The notes under the pieces were generated by a model, which had not been told where the DNA came from, did no database searches, and worked only from the letters and a program-made list of their open reading frames with translations. From contig NZ_JAAEAH010000002.1 in the NCBI RefSeq assembly GCF_010998615.1, positions 1-64,000 of the forward strand: a stretch of DNA of 64,000 nucleotides. The letters run 5' to 3'. Position 1 is the stretch's first letter. Each line of letters begins with the position of its first letter. The position numbers were made by a program, and so were the translations under genes. This DNA is from Myxococcus sp. CA023. GTDB lineage: Bacteria; Myxococcota; Myxococcia; Myxococcales; Myxococcaceae. This document shows positions 23,506 through 32,272 of the stretch, one piece after another.

Positions 23506-26369
23506 GGCCGGGCACGCCCCTGCAACACCTCCGCGTCAGGAGGCTGCCGAAGCTCATGCGTGCGGTCCGGCGACAGCGACACCTCCTGCACGTCGCCCCC
23601 GTACCAGTGCACCCGCGCCGTCACGAGCCCCCTGTACCGGCCCAGCCCGAAATGCAGCCGCGCGTCCGCCGACGCGGAGAAGCCGCCCATCAACCCGACT
23701 TCCTGCACCTGCTCCACGCGCGTCCCCGCCTCCTCGTAGGAGACGACAACCCGGGTGCCCACCGCGCTCCGGTGTGTGCGACCACCGTGGCCCACCAACG
23801 AGAGCCCCACGAAGTGCGCATCCTGACGCCCCTCCGAGCGCAGCGTGTTGCGATACAGCGACACCGGCCCGTGCTGATTGGTGATGAGCGCGTCCAGGTC
23901 GCCATCCCCATCCATGTCCGAGAGCAGCACGCCTCGCGAGTTGTCCGGGTCGTCCAACCCGAGCTCGCGCGCCAGGTCCACGAAGTGTCCGGGCTTCGCG
24001 TCGCCCAGGTTGAGGTACGCGCGGCGCGCTTCGTTCGGGTAGATGGTGCGGCCCCGGATGTCGCCCCACTTGTCCGCGTACGTGTGGATCTCCGGGCCGG
24101 ACTGCATCAGCTTGTGATTCACGTACCAGTAGTCCTTGCGCTGGCCGTCGGGGATGCGCCACCGCGCCGCGTCCAGGCGGTCATCCACCATGCCATTGGC
24201 CTGCACCAGGTCCGGCCAACCGTCGTTGTCCAGGTCTCCCGCCGCCGCACCCCAGCCGAAGCGCCGCTCGTTGAGCGCGCCGCGGAAGGTGGCCTCGTCC
24301 CGGAACTCCGGCGTGAAGGCGTCCTTCCCGGGGCCCACCATCCACAGCAGGCTGCCCTCCGCCTGGAGCGAGTGGTGGACGTTGGAGACGTACAGGTCCA
24401 ACCAGCCGTTGCGGTCGAAGTCCGCCACGGAGGCATTCATGCCCTTGTATGTGTCCTTTCCAATCTCGCCGAAGAGCCGGCCCGCCACGCGGCGGAAGTG
24501 CTTCCCGCCCTCGTTGAGATAGACGTCGTCCGGCCCGAAGTCGTTGGCCACATACAGGTCCGTCCACCCGTCGCGGTTGAAGTCCACCGTGCTCACAGCC
24601 AGCGACCAGTGCGTCTCCGACATGCCCATCGCGGCGATGTCCACCTTCTCGAAGGTGCCGTCTCCCTTGCCGCGATAGAGCGCGTTGAGCCCGCCGTTGG
24701 CCGCGTTGTGCCAGCCGTCATGCATGAAGCGGAACATGCGGCGGTCCTCTGCGTGCTCGGGCTCTGGCAGACGGAAGAGGTTGAGCGGCACCGGCGGCTC
24801 GTAGCCCGGCAGGTGCGTGGTCATCACGTTGAGGACGAAGAGGTCCAGGTGCCCGTCCCGGTCATAGTCCAGGAAGGTGAGGCCCAGGCTCACCGCGTGG
24901 TCCATCACGCCCGCCGCCTCGGTCACGTCCTCGAAGCCCGCGGTGCCCGTCTCTCGCAGCGTGTTGCGCAGCAACCGGACGGGCCCGAAGGCCACCGCCA
25001 CCGCGAGGTCCAGGTCGCCGTCACCGTCCCAGTCCACGAAGGTGCCGCCGCCCGGCAGGCCCTCTTCCTTGTAGCGGGTGGCGAAGCGCTCCAGCGCGGG
25101 CACGAGCACCCGTTCGAAGCGGAGGTCGCCGAGGTTCCGATAGAGGATCGCGTGGTCCTCGGGCCGCGCCAGCGGGTGCGTGAGGAACAGGTCCGGCCGG
25201 CCATCCCCGTCGTAGTCCCCCACGGCGACGGCGTCCCCCACCGCCACCAGCCACTTCGCGACGTGCCCCAGCCGTGGGTCCAGTTCCTCGAGCGTGTTGC
25301 CCATGGTGGAGTCGAGCCCCGCGGCCCGCGCCTCCACGCGCTCCATGCGGAAGTCCATCGGCGTGGTCCGGACTCCGGGCGTGGCGGCCAGGGTGTAGCC
25401 GCCCACCATGAGACCTCCCAGCCCGCCCACCACCGCCGCGCGCTTCAACCAGCCGGAGGACACCAGCGTGTTCAGCGACTCGCGCCACCCGCGCTGCCAG
25501 GCGGCTCGCGCGTGGAGGAAGAGGAAGCGGACCGTGGCGCACGCGAGGGCTGCATAGAAGAACGTGTAGACGCTCTCCTTGAAGTGCAGCACCAGGTCCA
25601 CCAGCGTCACCGCCAGCGCCAGCAGTATCTGCCCGCGCCGCGTGCCCGGAGACGTGGCCGGGTCGGTGAGCATGTAGAAGACGAAGATGAAGAACGACGG
25701 CGCGCCCAGCGTGCCAAGGAAGAGGACCTCCGGCGGAAGGTGGTGCCGAAGCACATAGGCGCGCAGCGCCGTCTGGAGCGCGTAGAAGAAGAGGAAGCTG
25801 ACCACCAGCCACCCGCGCCCCACCCGGAAGAAGAAGAGCACCAGCGCAGCCATGAGGATGAAGGCGGAGAGGGCCACCTCGCCGTTCGCCCACTGGTAGG
25901 CGGGCGCGGCGGTGATGAGCTCGCGCGTGAAGAGCAGCGACAGGGCCACGCCGAACATGGACGGATTGAAGACGTGGCGCCCCTGGAAGGTGAGCACGTA
26001 CTTCGAGCCGATGGCGATCCACACCGGAAGGAGGAGCAGCCAGCTCGAATGCGAGTAGTTGAGCAGCAGCGCCAGCGAGCAGCAGGAGATGTACGCGCTC
26101 AGGGGGACGACCTTCTGCCGCTTCAGCCCCCACCCCAGCGCGACGTCCAGCACGCTGCCCGTCACCACGATGGCGGCCATCTGCCACGGGCTGCGGTTGA
26201 AGCCGAAGAAGGTGAAGCCGAGCACGCCGTAGAGCGTCAGCAGGAAGGCGAAGGGCAGGCGCGGGTCGTTCCAGCGAGGCCAGACCCAGCCCCAGCGCTC
26301 GACACGTGGCGCCGTGTGCAGCGGGACATACACCTGTGCAGCCGGGCTCACCCCGGGACCAACGCTCAT
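23502..26369 (-). CDS. RnfD/NqrB-like membrane domain fused to FG-GAP/ASPIC domain (CRTAC1-like)
   Basis: A 955-residue fusion. Residues about 30-330 hold eight to ten hydrophobic segments with RnfD/NqrB-like landmarks 'GRHVFNPSMFGVALSLLF' and 'FYMLTDPATSPGTRRGQ'. From about 360 to 800 come FG-GAP/VCBS repeats with Ca2+-binding type loops (DYDGDGRPDLF, DWDGDGDLDLA, DYDRDGHLDLF, DFNRDGWTDLYV, DFDRNGWLDLYV, DLDNDGWPDLV, DMDGDGDLDALI). The C-terminus has an ASPIC/UnbV-like segment (GTRVVV ... GFSASADARLHFGLG). The repeats are predicted to form a propeller outside the inner membrane. The SGAT flavin-attachment motif of true RnfD/NqrB is not seen. This is the first gene of a four-gene operon; function unknown. 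Confidence 0.82.
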   Translation of the reverse strand: MSVGPGVSPAAQVYVPLHTAPRVERWGWVWPRWNDPRLPFAFLLTLYGVLGFTFFGFNRSPWQMAAIVVTGSVLDVALGWGLKRQKVVPLSAYISCCSLALLLNYSHSSWLLLLPVWIAIGSKYVLTFQGRHVFNPSMFGVALSLLFTRELITAAPAYQWANGEVALSAFILMAALVLFFFRVGRGWLVVSFLFFYALQTALRAYVLRHHLPPEVLFLGTLGAPSFFIFVFYMLTDPATSPGTRRGQILLALAVTLVDLVLHFKESVYTFFYAALACATVRFLFLHARAAWQRGWRESLNTLVSSGWLKRAAVVGGLGGLMVGGYTLAATPGVRTTPMDFRMERVEARAAGLDSTMGNTLEELDPRLGHVAKWLVAVGDAVAVGDYDGDGRPDLFLTHPLARPEDHAILYRNLGDLRFERVLVPALERFATRYKEEGLPGGGTFVDWDGDGDLDLAVAVAFGPVRLLRNTLRETGTAGFEDVTEAAGVMDHAVSLGLTFLDYDRDGHLDLFVLNVMTTHLPGYEPPVPLNLFRLPEPEHAEDRRMFRFMHDGWHNAANGGLNALYRGKGDGTFEKVDIAAMGMSETHWSLAVSTVDFNRDGWTDLYVANDFGPDDVYLNEGGKHFRRVAGRLFGEIGKDTYKGMNASVADFDRNGWLDLYVSNVHHSLQAEGSLLWMVGPGKDAFTPEFRDEATFRGALNERRFGWGAAAGDLDNDGWPDLVQANGMVDDRLDAARWRIPDGQRKDYWYVNHKLMQSGPEIHTYADKWGDIRGRTIYPNEARRAYLNLGDAKPGHFVDLARELGLDDPDNSRGVLLSDMDGDGDLDALITNQHGPVSLYRNTLRSEGRQDAHFVGLSLVGHGGRTHRSAVGTRVVVSYEEAGTRVEQVQEVGLMGGFSASADARLHFGLGRYRGLVTARVHWYGGDVQEVSLSPDRTHELRQPPDAEVLQGRARP

Positions 26370-26544
26370 GGAAGCCCGCCTTCCGCCGAAGCGCGTCGCC
26401 GCGCGCGTGCGGAGCGTGCCCCGTGGAACGCGCCCTGTCCAATCAGGTCAGGGGCTTGCAAGAGCCCCTCCTGTCCATGCATCCATGCCATGCCCGGGAC
26501 ACTGCAAACTCCGGGCACAGGTCCTTCAGCACGCGCGCTTTCCG

Positions 26545-27171
26545 ATGCCCTCTCCGCACACCCGAGCCCTTCTCGCCATCCTGGCCGCTGTCTGCATCGT
26601 GGCGGCGGCCGGGTTCCGTCACGCGCAGAATGTGAAGGGCTCACGAGGCGGACGCATCTCCGGCCCCAAGCTGGCGTGGCTCTTCTACGCGGTGTTCCTG
26701 TGGTTCCTCGCGTGCCCGCTGGTGGCGCTGGACGTGGCGGTGCCGGAGGAGGCGCGAGGTGTGCTGGGCGCGTTCGCCGCCTTCATGTGGCTGCGAGGCG
26801 TGGCGGAGCTGTACCTGCTCTACGGCGTGAAGCGCTGGCGTCCGCCATATGGCGTGGCTCACGATGTGGCGTGCATCGCCCTGGTGCTCGGCGGCCTGTT
26901 TTGGGGCCGGGCGCGGTGGCTGGGCGTGCTCGGCCCCGAGGACCTGTGGGCCCTGGCCTTCCTGGGACTGGTGCTCGTGAGCCTGTTCGTCGAGGTCGCC
27001 TACGCGGCCCTGTTCTTCCACGCCGTGGAGGGACGAACCACGGGCGAGGACGGCATCTGGTTCGCGGACGAAGAGCAGGCCCGGTTCCGCCGCATCAACC
27101 GGTTGACCCTGGCGCTCAACGTGCCCCTGTATGCGGGACTGGTGGGCCTGCTGGCGGTGGGAGCGTGGTAG
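26545..27171 (+). CDS. Small multi-pass membrane protein
   Basis: A 208-residue protein with about five predicted membrane segments (N-terminal 'LLAILAAVCIVAAAGF', 'LAWLFYAVFLWFLACPLVAL', 'VLGAFAAFMWL', 'VACIALVLGGLFWG', 'LAFLGLVLVSLFV', plus a C-terminal hydrophobic stretch). I do not recognise the family. The ATG at 26545 starts right at the first segment; the upstream open frame to 26314 overlaps the divergent RnfD fusion gene and looks non-coding. Located between that operon and the type VI cassette, with no clear link to either. Confidence 0.65.
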   Translation: MPSPHTRALLAILAAVCIVAAAGFRHAQNVKGSRGGRISGPKLAWLFYAVFLWFLACPLVALDVAVPEEARGVLGAFAAFMWLRGVAELYLLYGVKRWRPPYGVAHDVACIALVLGGLFWGRARWLGVLGPEDLWALAFLGLVLVSLFVEVAYAALFFHAVEGRTTGEDGIWFADEEQARFRRINRLTLALNVPLYAGLVGLLAVGAW

Positions 27172-27270
27172 GCGAAGTGGCGGCACGCGCGGAACAGCCC
27201 GGGGCATGACTGCTACACTGCGCCTCTGCGCTGGCGCAGCCGGACCTCCTGCCCGCCGAGTCGAAAAGCC

Positions 27271-28308
27271 ATGGGACACCCCACCCTCGAGAACGAAACG
27301 CCCTTTGCCTTCGACATGATGGGCCTCGCCGACGAGGACGGGCGCCCCCTGCTGCTGCTCGTCGTGAAGGCCACCTATGCCATGGGCCCCTCCGGGCTGA
27401 AGCTCGCCGATACGCAGGTGCCGGTGACGTGGAGCGGTGAGTCCTGGGGCAAGCCCGGCGAGTCCAGCGACAAGTTCGAACCCGAGAGCGCCTTCATCAA
27501 GCTGGCCACGGACGTGGCGTTGATTGGCCATGCCTACCCGCCCCAGAAAGGCGCCACCGAGGCGCTGGTGGCGCTTCAAGTCGGGCCGCTGAAGAAGGCC
27601 GTGCGCGTCGTGGGTGAGCGGACCTGGTTCAAGAGCATGGGGCACGTCACGGCCACCAAGCCGCTCCCCTTCGACAAAATCCCGCTCACGTGGGAGCGCG
27701 CCTTCGGCGGCTGGGACAAGACAGACACCGCGAAGCCGGCCTTCGAGCCGCGCAACCCGGTGGGTGCGGGCTTCCGCGCCAGTCCTCGTCACTTCCAGGA
27801 GGGACTGAAGCTGCCCAACCTGGAGGACCCCGCCACGGAGCCCCTGCGCGATTTCGGCCAGAAGGTGGTACCCGCGGGCTTCGGCTTCACCTCCCCGCAC
27901 TGGCAACCTCGCGCCAGGTACGGCGGGACCTACGACGAGGCTTGGAACAAGACGCGCAAGCCCTTGCTGCCCAAGGACTTCGACCGGCGGTTCTTCAACG
28001 CCGCCGCGCCGGGCCTCATCGCTCCCAGCTACCTGAAGGGGGACGAGCCGGTCATCATCGCCGGCGCTTCCCCCAAGGGCCGGCTGTCCTTCTCGCTCCC
28101 AGGACAGTCCGCGCCGGTCGTCATCGTGGCGCTCGCGGGCAGCAAGGACGCGACGCCCCCCATGCACCTGGACACCGTGACCCTGGACACCGACGAGGAG
28201 CAGGTGACGCTCCTCTGGCGTGGACACGTCACCCTGGCCGAGGGCCTCCACGACGTGCAGGGCCTGAAGGTCACCGCCCAGGGTGTGCGCGCGCCCAAGG
28301 CGGCCTGA
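27271..28308 (+). CDS. DUF2169 protein of a type VI secretion cargo cassette
   Basis: A 345-residue cytoplasmic-looking protein of the DUF2169 family: 'NETPFAFDMMGLADEDGRPLLLLVVKATYAM' at the N-terminus (key part VVKATYAM), 'VRVVGERTW', 'PLTWERAFGGWD', 'FEPRNPVGAGF' and 'NLEDP'. DUF2169 proteins are typically encoded with PAAR-like and effector genes and are thought to act as adaptors or chaperones that load effectors on the type VI spike. The PAAR-like gene follows at 28425, supporting that role. A 99-bp gap upstream contains TACACT, a possible -10 element. No structural T6SS genes are in the window. Confidence 0.85.
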   Translation: MGHPTLENETPFAFDMMGLADEDGRPLLLLVVKATYAMGPSGLKLADTQVPVTWSGESWGKPGESSDKFEPESAFIKLATDVALIGHAYPPQKGATEALVALQVGPLKKAVRVVGERTWFKSMGHVTATKPLPFDKIPLTWERAFGGWDKTDTAKPAFEPRNPVGAGFRASPRHFQEGLKLPNLEDPATEPLRDFGQKVVPAGFGFTSPHWQPRARYGGTYDEAWNKTRKPLLPKDFDRRFFNAAAPGLIAPSYLKGDEPVIIAGASPKGRLSFSLPGQSAPVVIVALAGSKDATPPMHLDTVTLDTDEEQVTLLWRGHVTLAEGLHDVQGLKVTAQGVRAPKAA

Positions 28309-28424
28309 ACGGAGCCTGCGTAGGGGCATGTCTCCAGCGGCGCCGCCGCGCTCCGGCTTCGCGGTGGCCTGGCTCGCACCGCGTGGCCCCGCCAGGGTAT
28401 TCTGTTCCCCTGGAGGTGGCTGGC

Positions 28425-28889
28425 ATGGCGGTCAATACCGGTGTGAACAAGATGTCCGTGGTGACGAAGGACAGCGGCGGCGTCACCGTGGCCTTCCCGG
28501 ACGTATGCAAGACACCCAGCCCGGCCGGGCCCGTGCCCATCCCCTACCCCAACGTGGCCCAGTCCTCGGACACCGACAAGGGCACGAAGAAGGTCTCCGT
28601 GGCTGGCAACCCGGTGTGCGTGAAGGACTCCAACTTCAAGATGAGCACCGGCGACGAAGCCGGCACCGCGGGCGGAGGCGTGGCCTCCAGCAAGACGAAG
28701 GGCAAGGCGGAGTTCGTCAACTTCTCCTTCGACGTGAAGTTCGAAGGGAAGAACGTGGCGCGCGCCTTCGACCTGATGCTCCACAACGACAAGAACACGC
28801 CGCCCTTCCCCGTCATGCAGGGGCCCGTCATCGCCATGGGTGGCAATGAAGGCACGCCCAAGTGCCTTGTCTGCGAAGAAGACGTCTAG
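28425..28889 (+). CDS. PAAR-like protein (DUF4150)
   Basis: A 154-residue DUF4150 protein: 'DVCKTPSPAGPVPIPYPN' at residues about 26-43, then 'STGDEAGTAGGGVAS', 'FDVKFEGKNVARAFDLMLHNDKNTP' (in part) and a Cys-containing end 'PKCLVCEEDV'. DUF4150 proteins form PAAR-type tips on the VgrG spike of type VI secretion systems. GGAGGTGGCTGGC precedes the ATG. It sits 116 nt after the DUF2169 gene and 12 nt before the HEAT/ketosynthase-like gene, on the same strand, and probably shares their transcript. No C-terminal toxin extension is present, so effectors would be separate polypeptides. Confidence 0.87.
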   Translation: MAVNTGVNKMSVVTKDSGGVTVAFPDVCKTPSPAGPVPIPYPNVAQSSDTDKGTKKVSVAGNPVCVKDSNFKMSTGDEAGTAGGGVASSKTKGKAEFVNFSFDVKFEGKNVARAFDLMLHNDKNTPPFPVMQGPVIAMGGNEGTPKCLVCEEDV

Positions 28890-28901
28890 CCACCCTCCGC
28901 G

Positions 28902-31499
28902 ATGTCACTTCCTCCCGGTAGCCCCCTTCCCTCCGAGCGGCACGACGCATCCATTCGGATGGACATGGCCAGAGACTTCCTCGCGGACGCGTCCTTCTTC
29001 TGGACGCTGCGTGAGCAGGGGCTTCTCGCCCCCGACTATTCCCTGCAGGAACTCCAAGCGGGGCCCGAGCAACGGCTGCTCGCGTGCCTGGACGCGTTGC
29101 AGCTCGGAGGTCCTCGGGTCACCCGGGAGTTGCTGCTGCCGGCGCTGTCGTCGGACGAGCCGGAGCAGGTGGCCTGTGCCGCCAGCGTGCTCTTGTCGCA
29201 GCCCGGGCAGGAACACCTCGGCGCTGTGCTCTCCACGCTGGCGGACGAAGGCGGTGCCCATCCTTCGAGCCACGGAGCCGCATGGGCGCTGGAGCTCCAC
29301 CCGAGCCCTCGCGCTGTTCCCCAGCTCCTTACTTTGCTCGACGAAGGCGCCCCCGCCGTGCAGGCACGGGTGCTCGACATCCTGACGGCATGGGGGACGG
29401 CTCCGTCCCAGAAACTGGATGAGGCCGTTACGTCGAAGGACAGCGCCCTGGCCCAGGCGGGACTGCGCGCCGCCCGTCGCTTCCCTTCCCGGCTGGAACG
29501 CGCCGCGCTTCAACGGGCCCTGGAGTCCAACGACGCGGAGGTCCGCAACACGGCGCTGGAGACCGCCTTGCGTCTGGGCCACGGCTCCGCATGGACCGGC
29601 TGTGTCGACGCCGTCCGTCGCAAGGATGCAGGCTGGGGACCTTCCGCGGCACTCCTCGCGATGGGGGGCGACCCTCAAGAGTTGGACCTGCTCCTGAAGG
29701 CACTCCAGGAGCCAGCGCTGCGAAAAGAGGCGCTCTGGGCGCTGGGGCTCAGCGGGCGCGTCGCCGCCGTGGGTCCCCTCCTGGAGGCCATGAAGGACGA
29801 GTCGGTCGCGCAGGTGGCGGCGGAGGCCTTCTGCGCCATCACCGGCCTCGTCCTCACCGGACCGTTCGTGTCTGAGGCGGAGCCCTGGACCCCCGATACA
29901 CCCGAAGATGAAGAAGCGCCGCCCCTGGGCCCTGAGCACGCCCTTCCCGTGCCTGCGCCGGAAGCCGTGGCGAACTGGTGGCAGCAGGTCCAGAAGGATT
30001 ACTCGCCCCAGGTCCGATACCTCGGCGGGAAGCCCTTCAGCACCGAGACGCTCCTTGAGGCCCTGATGACGGGCCCCATGCGCAGACGCTCAGCACTGGC
30101 GCTCGAGCTGGCCATCCGGAGCCAGGGCGCATTCCAGCTTCGCGTCCGCGATTGGGCTCCGAGGCAATGGAAGACACTCCAGGCAGCGAAGGCGGTCTTG
30201 CAGGGGCGATTGCCGCTGGGGCCATTCCGCGCCTTCTCGCCGTCGGCCGTCCTGGCTGACGAGTCCCCCGTTCAAGCGGACGCACTCTTCCAGCGCGTGG
30301 TCTGGCAGCGCCCGCCCCCACCGGGTGCGCTCGCCATCACGGGTCTCGGGATGGTGTCGTCGCTGGGCGATGGCGTGGTGGGGAGCTGCGCGGCCGCTCG
30401 CGTGGGCGTGGCCCGGCCAGACGGGCTCGAGGACCTCACCTTCGTGGACGAGGACTCGGGTGAGTCGCTCCCCGTGACGGGGCATGCCATCCCGCATCTC
30501 ACGCAAGGGTACGCGGGCGTGGGGCGCCTGGTACGGCTGGGGACGGTTGCCCTGACGGACCTCCAACACCACTCCGGCATGCAGGCGGGGCCGCGCACGG
30601 GCATCTTCCTCAACCTTCCCAGTGGCTTCCTCCTGGAGGCCGCGGAGCGCCAGGAGCGAAAGGCCGCCAGCGAAGAGGCGGAGCCCGACAGCGAGGCAGA
30701 GGACGCTGATGCCTCCTCTGATTTCGACGAAACGCCGCTGCTCGCCGAGACGCTTCGCGAGCGCTACGCCGAGACACTCCTGCCCCGGCTGCTCGCGCAG
30801 GCCGCCGTACCGGGGGGCATCACCCAGCAAGCAGTCTTCTTCGGAGACTCCCCCGGCTTCGTCACGGCCATGCGTGCCGCGGAACGTGCGCTGAGGTCCG
30901 GCACGCTGGACCGGTGCATCGTGGGAGGCATCGACAGCATCGTCGAGCTCGAGTGGCTGGACGCGCTGGACGCGCTCCGAATGCTGAAGACTCGCGAGCG
31001 GCCCACCGGGCTGATGCCTGGCGAGGGCGCGGCCTTCGTGCTCCTGGAACTCGCGGACGCGGCCTCTCGCCGCGGCACGCCGGCCGTCGCCTACGTCGAC
31101 GCCATGGCCGCGTCCTCCGAACCCGAACACCTGTTCGCAGGCAAGCCGCACGTCGGCGTGGCCCTGTCCTCCGTCATCGCGGAGGTGCTCGGGAGCCTCG
31201 AGGACCGTGGCCAGACGACGGGGCTCGTCATCGCGGACCTCGACGGCACCGTGCCCCGAGCGCAGGACTGGGGCTACGCGCAGCTACGGCTAAACAGCGC
31301 GCCCCTGAAGGAGGCTGTCACCTGGTACCCCGCGGATGTGTGGGGAGGGCTGGGCGCCGCGACCGGTGCCGTCGCGGTCTGCATGGCGGCGCGCGGGTTC
31401 GCGAGAGGCTACCTGCCCACGTCGGGCGTCCTGACCTGGCTCTGGGGATGGAACGGGGAGCGGGCGGCCTTCCACCTGCGCCCGCCCTCCGCACGCTGA
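28902..31499 (+). CDS. HEAT-repeat protein fused to degenerate ketosynthase-like domain
   Basis: An 865-residue two-part protein. Residues about 30-340 are leucine/alanine-rich HEAT-like repeats resembling the TIGR02270 family. Residues about 470-860 have a thiolase-fold ketosynthase-like domain: 'ALAITGLGMVSSLGDG', 'GGIDSIVELEWLDALDALRML', 'LMPGEGAAFVLLE' and 'GGLGAATGAVAV'. Aligned by eye to KAS II, the nucleophile Cys becomes Ser650 ('GDSPGF'), the first His becomes Asp781 ('DLDGT') and the second His becomes Gly815 ('WGGLGAA'), so it is probably not a condensing enzyme. It follows the DUF4150 gene by 12 nt. A structural or effector-handling role in type VI secretion is inferred from context. 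Confidence 0.8.
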   Translation: MSLPPGSPLPSERHDASIRMDMARDFLADASFFWTLREQGLLAPDYSLQELQAGPEQRLLACLDALQLGGPRVTRELLLPALSSDEPEQVACAASVLLSQPGQEHLGAVLSTLADEGGAHPSSHGAAWALELHPSPRAVPQLLTLLDEGAPAVQARVLDILTAWGTAPSQKLDEAVTSKDSALAQAGLRAARRFPSRLERAALQRALESNDAEVRNTALETALRLGHGSAWTGCVDAVRRKDAGWGPSAALLAMGGDPQELDLLLKALQEPALRKEALWALGLSGRVAAVGPLLEAMKDESVAQVAAEAFCAITGLVLTGPFVSEAEPWTPDTPEDEEAPPLGPEHALPVPAPEAVANWWQQVQKDYSPQVRYLGGKPFSTETLLEALMTGPMRRRSALALELAIRSQGAFQLRVRDWAPRQWKTLQAAKAVLQGRLPLGPFRAFSPSAVLADESPVQADALFQRVVWQRPPPPGALAITGLGMVSSLGDGVVGSCAAARVGVARPDGLEDLTFVDEDSGESLPVTGHAIPHLTQGYAGVGRLVRLGTVALTDLQHHSGMQAGPRTGIFLNLPSGFLLEAAERQERKAASEEAEPDSEAEDADASSDFDETPLLAETLRERYAETLLPRLLAQAAVPGGITQQAVFFGDSPGFVTAMRAAERALRSGTLDRCIVGGIDSIVELEWLDALDALRMLKTRERPTGLMPGEGAAFVLLELADAASRRGTPAVAYVDAMAASSEPEHLFAGKPHVGVALSSVIAEVLGSLEDRGQTTGLVIADLDGTVPRAQDWGYAQLRLNSAPLKEAVTWYPADVWGGLGAATGAVAVCMAARGFARGYLPTSGVLTWLWGWNGERAAFHLRPPSAR

Positions 31500-31507
31500 G
31501 ACAGACT

Positions 31508-32251
31508 TCAGCGCGCGAGCCGAGGGAGCATCCGGTACTCGGGGTGGGTCCGCAATTGACGGCCCTCCGCCAACCGGAGCAGGGCGAGGCCCTCGACGAA
31601 GATGTGCCGCTCGGTCTGGAAGCGCTCTGGGTTGGACGGCACGCCCGCGTCCTTGAACTCTCGCGCCCGTTCGACCAGCAACTCTTCCAGCGACACGTCG
31701 AACGCGTCCTGGTCCGCTGACGCGAGGGCTTCGCATACGGCGAGCCGCGTGGAGCCCGTGTCGGCGGAGCACTGCTGGAAAGCGGAGAGGGCACGCTCGG
31801 CCCCAGCGGAGAGCCCCTGGGTTCCCGCGAGCAGGAGTTCGTGGAGGAAGTCCGCGTAACGGAAGTCATCCTCGAACTCGTCCTTCTCCGACCATTGGCG
31901 GGGCGAATGCCGGGCGATTTCCTGCGCCAGGCCGGCCTCGCCAGCGGCGAGCGCATCGAACAGCGGCTCCGTGCGGCTGGCACACGCAAACCGCCCTGGA
32001 GTCGCGTCTGAACGCGCTTGGGCTTCGACCAGCAAATCCCTGCGGGCGGCGGCGGACTGGCGCAGGCACCTTCGGAAGGCGGGCGTGTCCGCCTCCACCA
32101 GCAAGGTGCTGATGGCGGCGATGCGAAGGTACGTGGAGAGTCGCGTCAGCAGCGTCTCTCGCTGGATCGCTGTGAGCGGCTGCTTCAGCCCCTTCTCCAG
32201 CTCCTCAACCGCAAAAAACGCATTCTCGCGAATGAAGTTCATCTTCAGCAT
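31508..32251 (-). CDS. Imm49-like immunity protein (tentative)
   Basis: A 247-residue, almost wholly alpha-helical soluble protein: 'ENAFFAVEELEKGLKQPLTAIQRETLLTRLSTYLRIAAISTLLVEAD' (key parts LSTYLRIAAISTLL and DTPAFRRCL), 'DEFEDDFRYADFLHELLL' and 'ERFQTERHIFVEGLALLRLAE'. The helical composition, size and place beside Imm11 genes resemble the Imm49 immunity family of polymorphic toxin systems, but I am not certain. The ATG at 32251 is preceded by GAGGGAG; the frame extends to 32332 without a site. Its cognate toxin is not in the window. It follows the first Imm11 copy by 46 nt and converges on the ketosynthase-like gene. Confidence 0.6.
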   Translation of the reverse strand: MLKMNFIRENAFFAVEELEKGLKQPLTAIQRETLLTRLSTYLRIAAISTLLVEADTPAFRRCLRQSAAARRDLLVEAQARSDATPGRFACASRTEPLFDALAAGEAGLAQEIARHSPRQWSEKDEFEDDFRYADFLHELLLAGTQGLSAGAERALSAFQQCSADTGSTRLAVCEALASADQDAFDVSLEELLVERAREFKDAGVPSNPERFQTERHIFVEGLALLRLAEGRQLRTHPEYRMLPRLAR

Positions 32252-32272
32252 CGACGAGCTCCCTCTGGCGGA

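Noticed and set aside
23556-27209. Very long open frame (over 1200 codons) on the plus strand opposite the RnfD/FG-GAP gene
   Set aside because: It is a GC-rich shadow: Arg/His/Val-heavy, no domains, spans several real genes and has no ribosome binding site.
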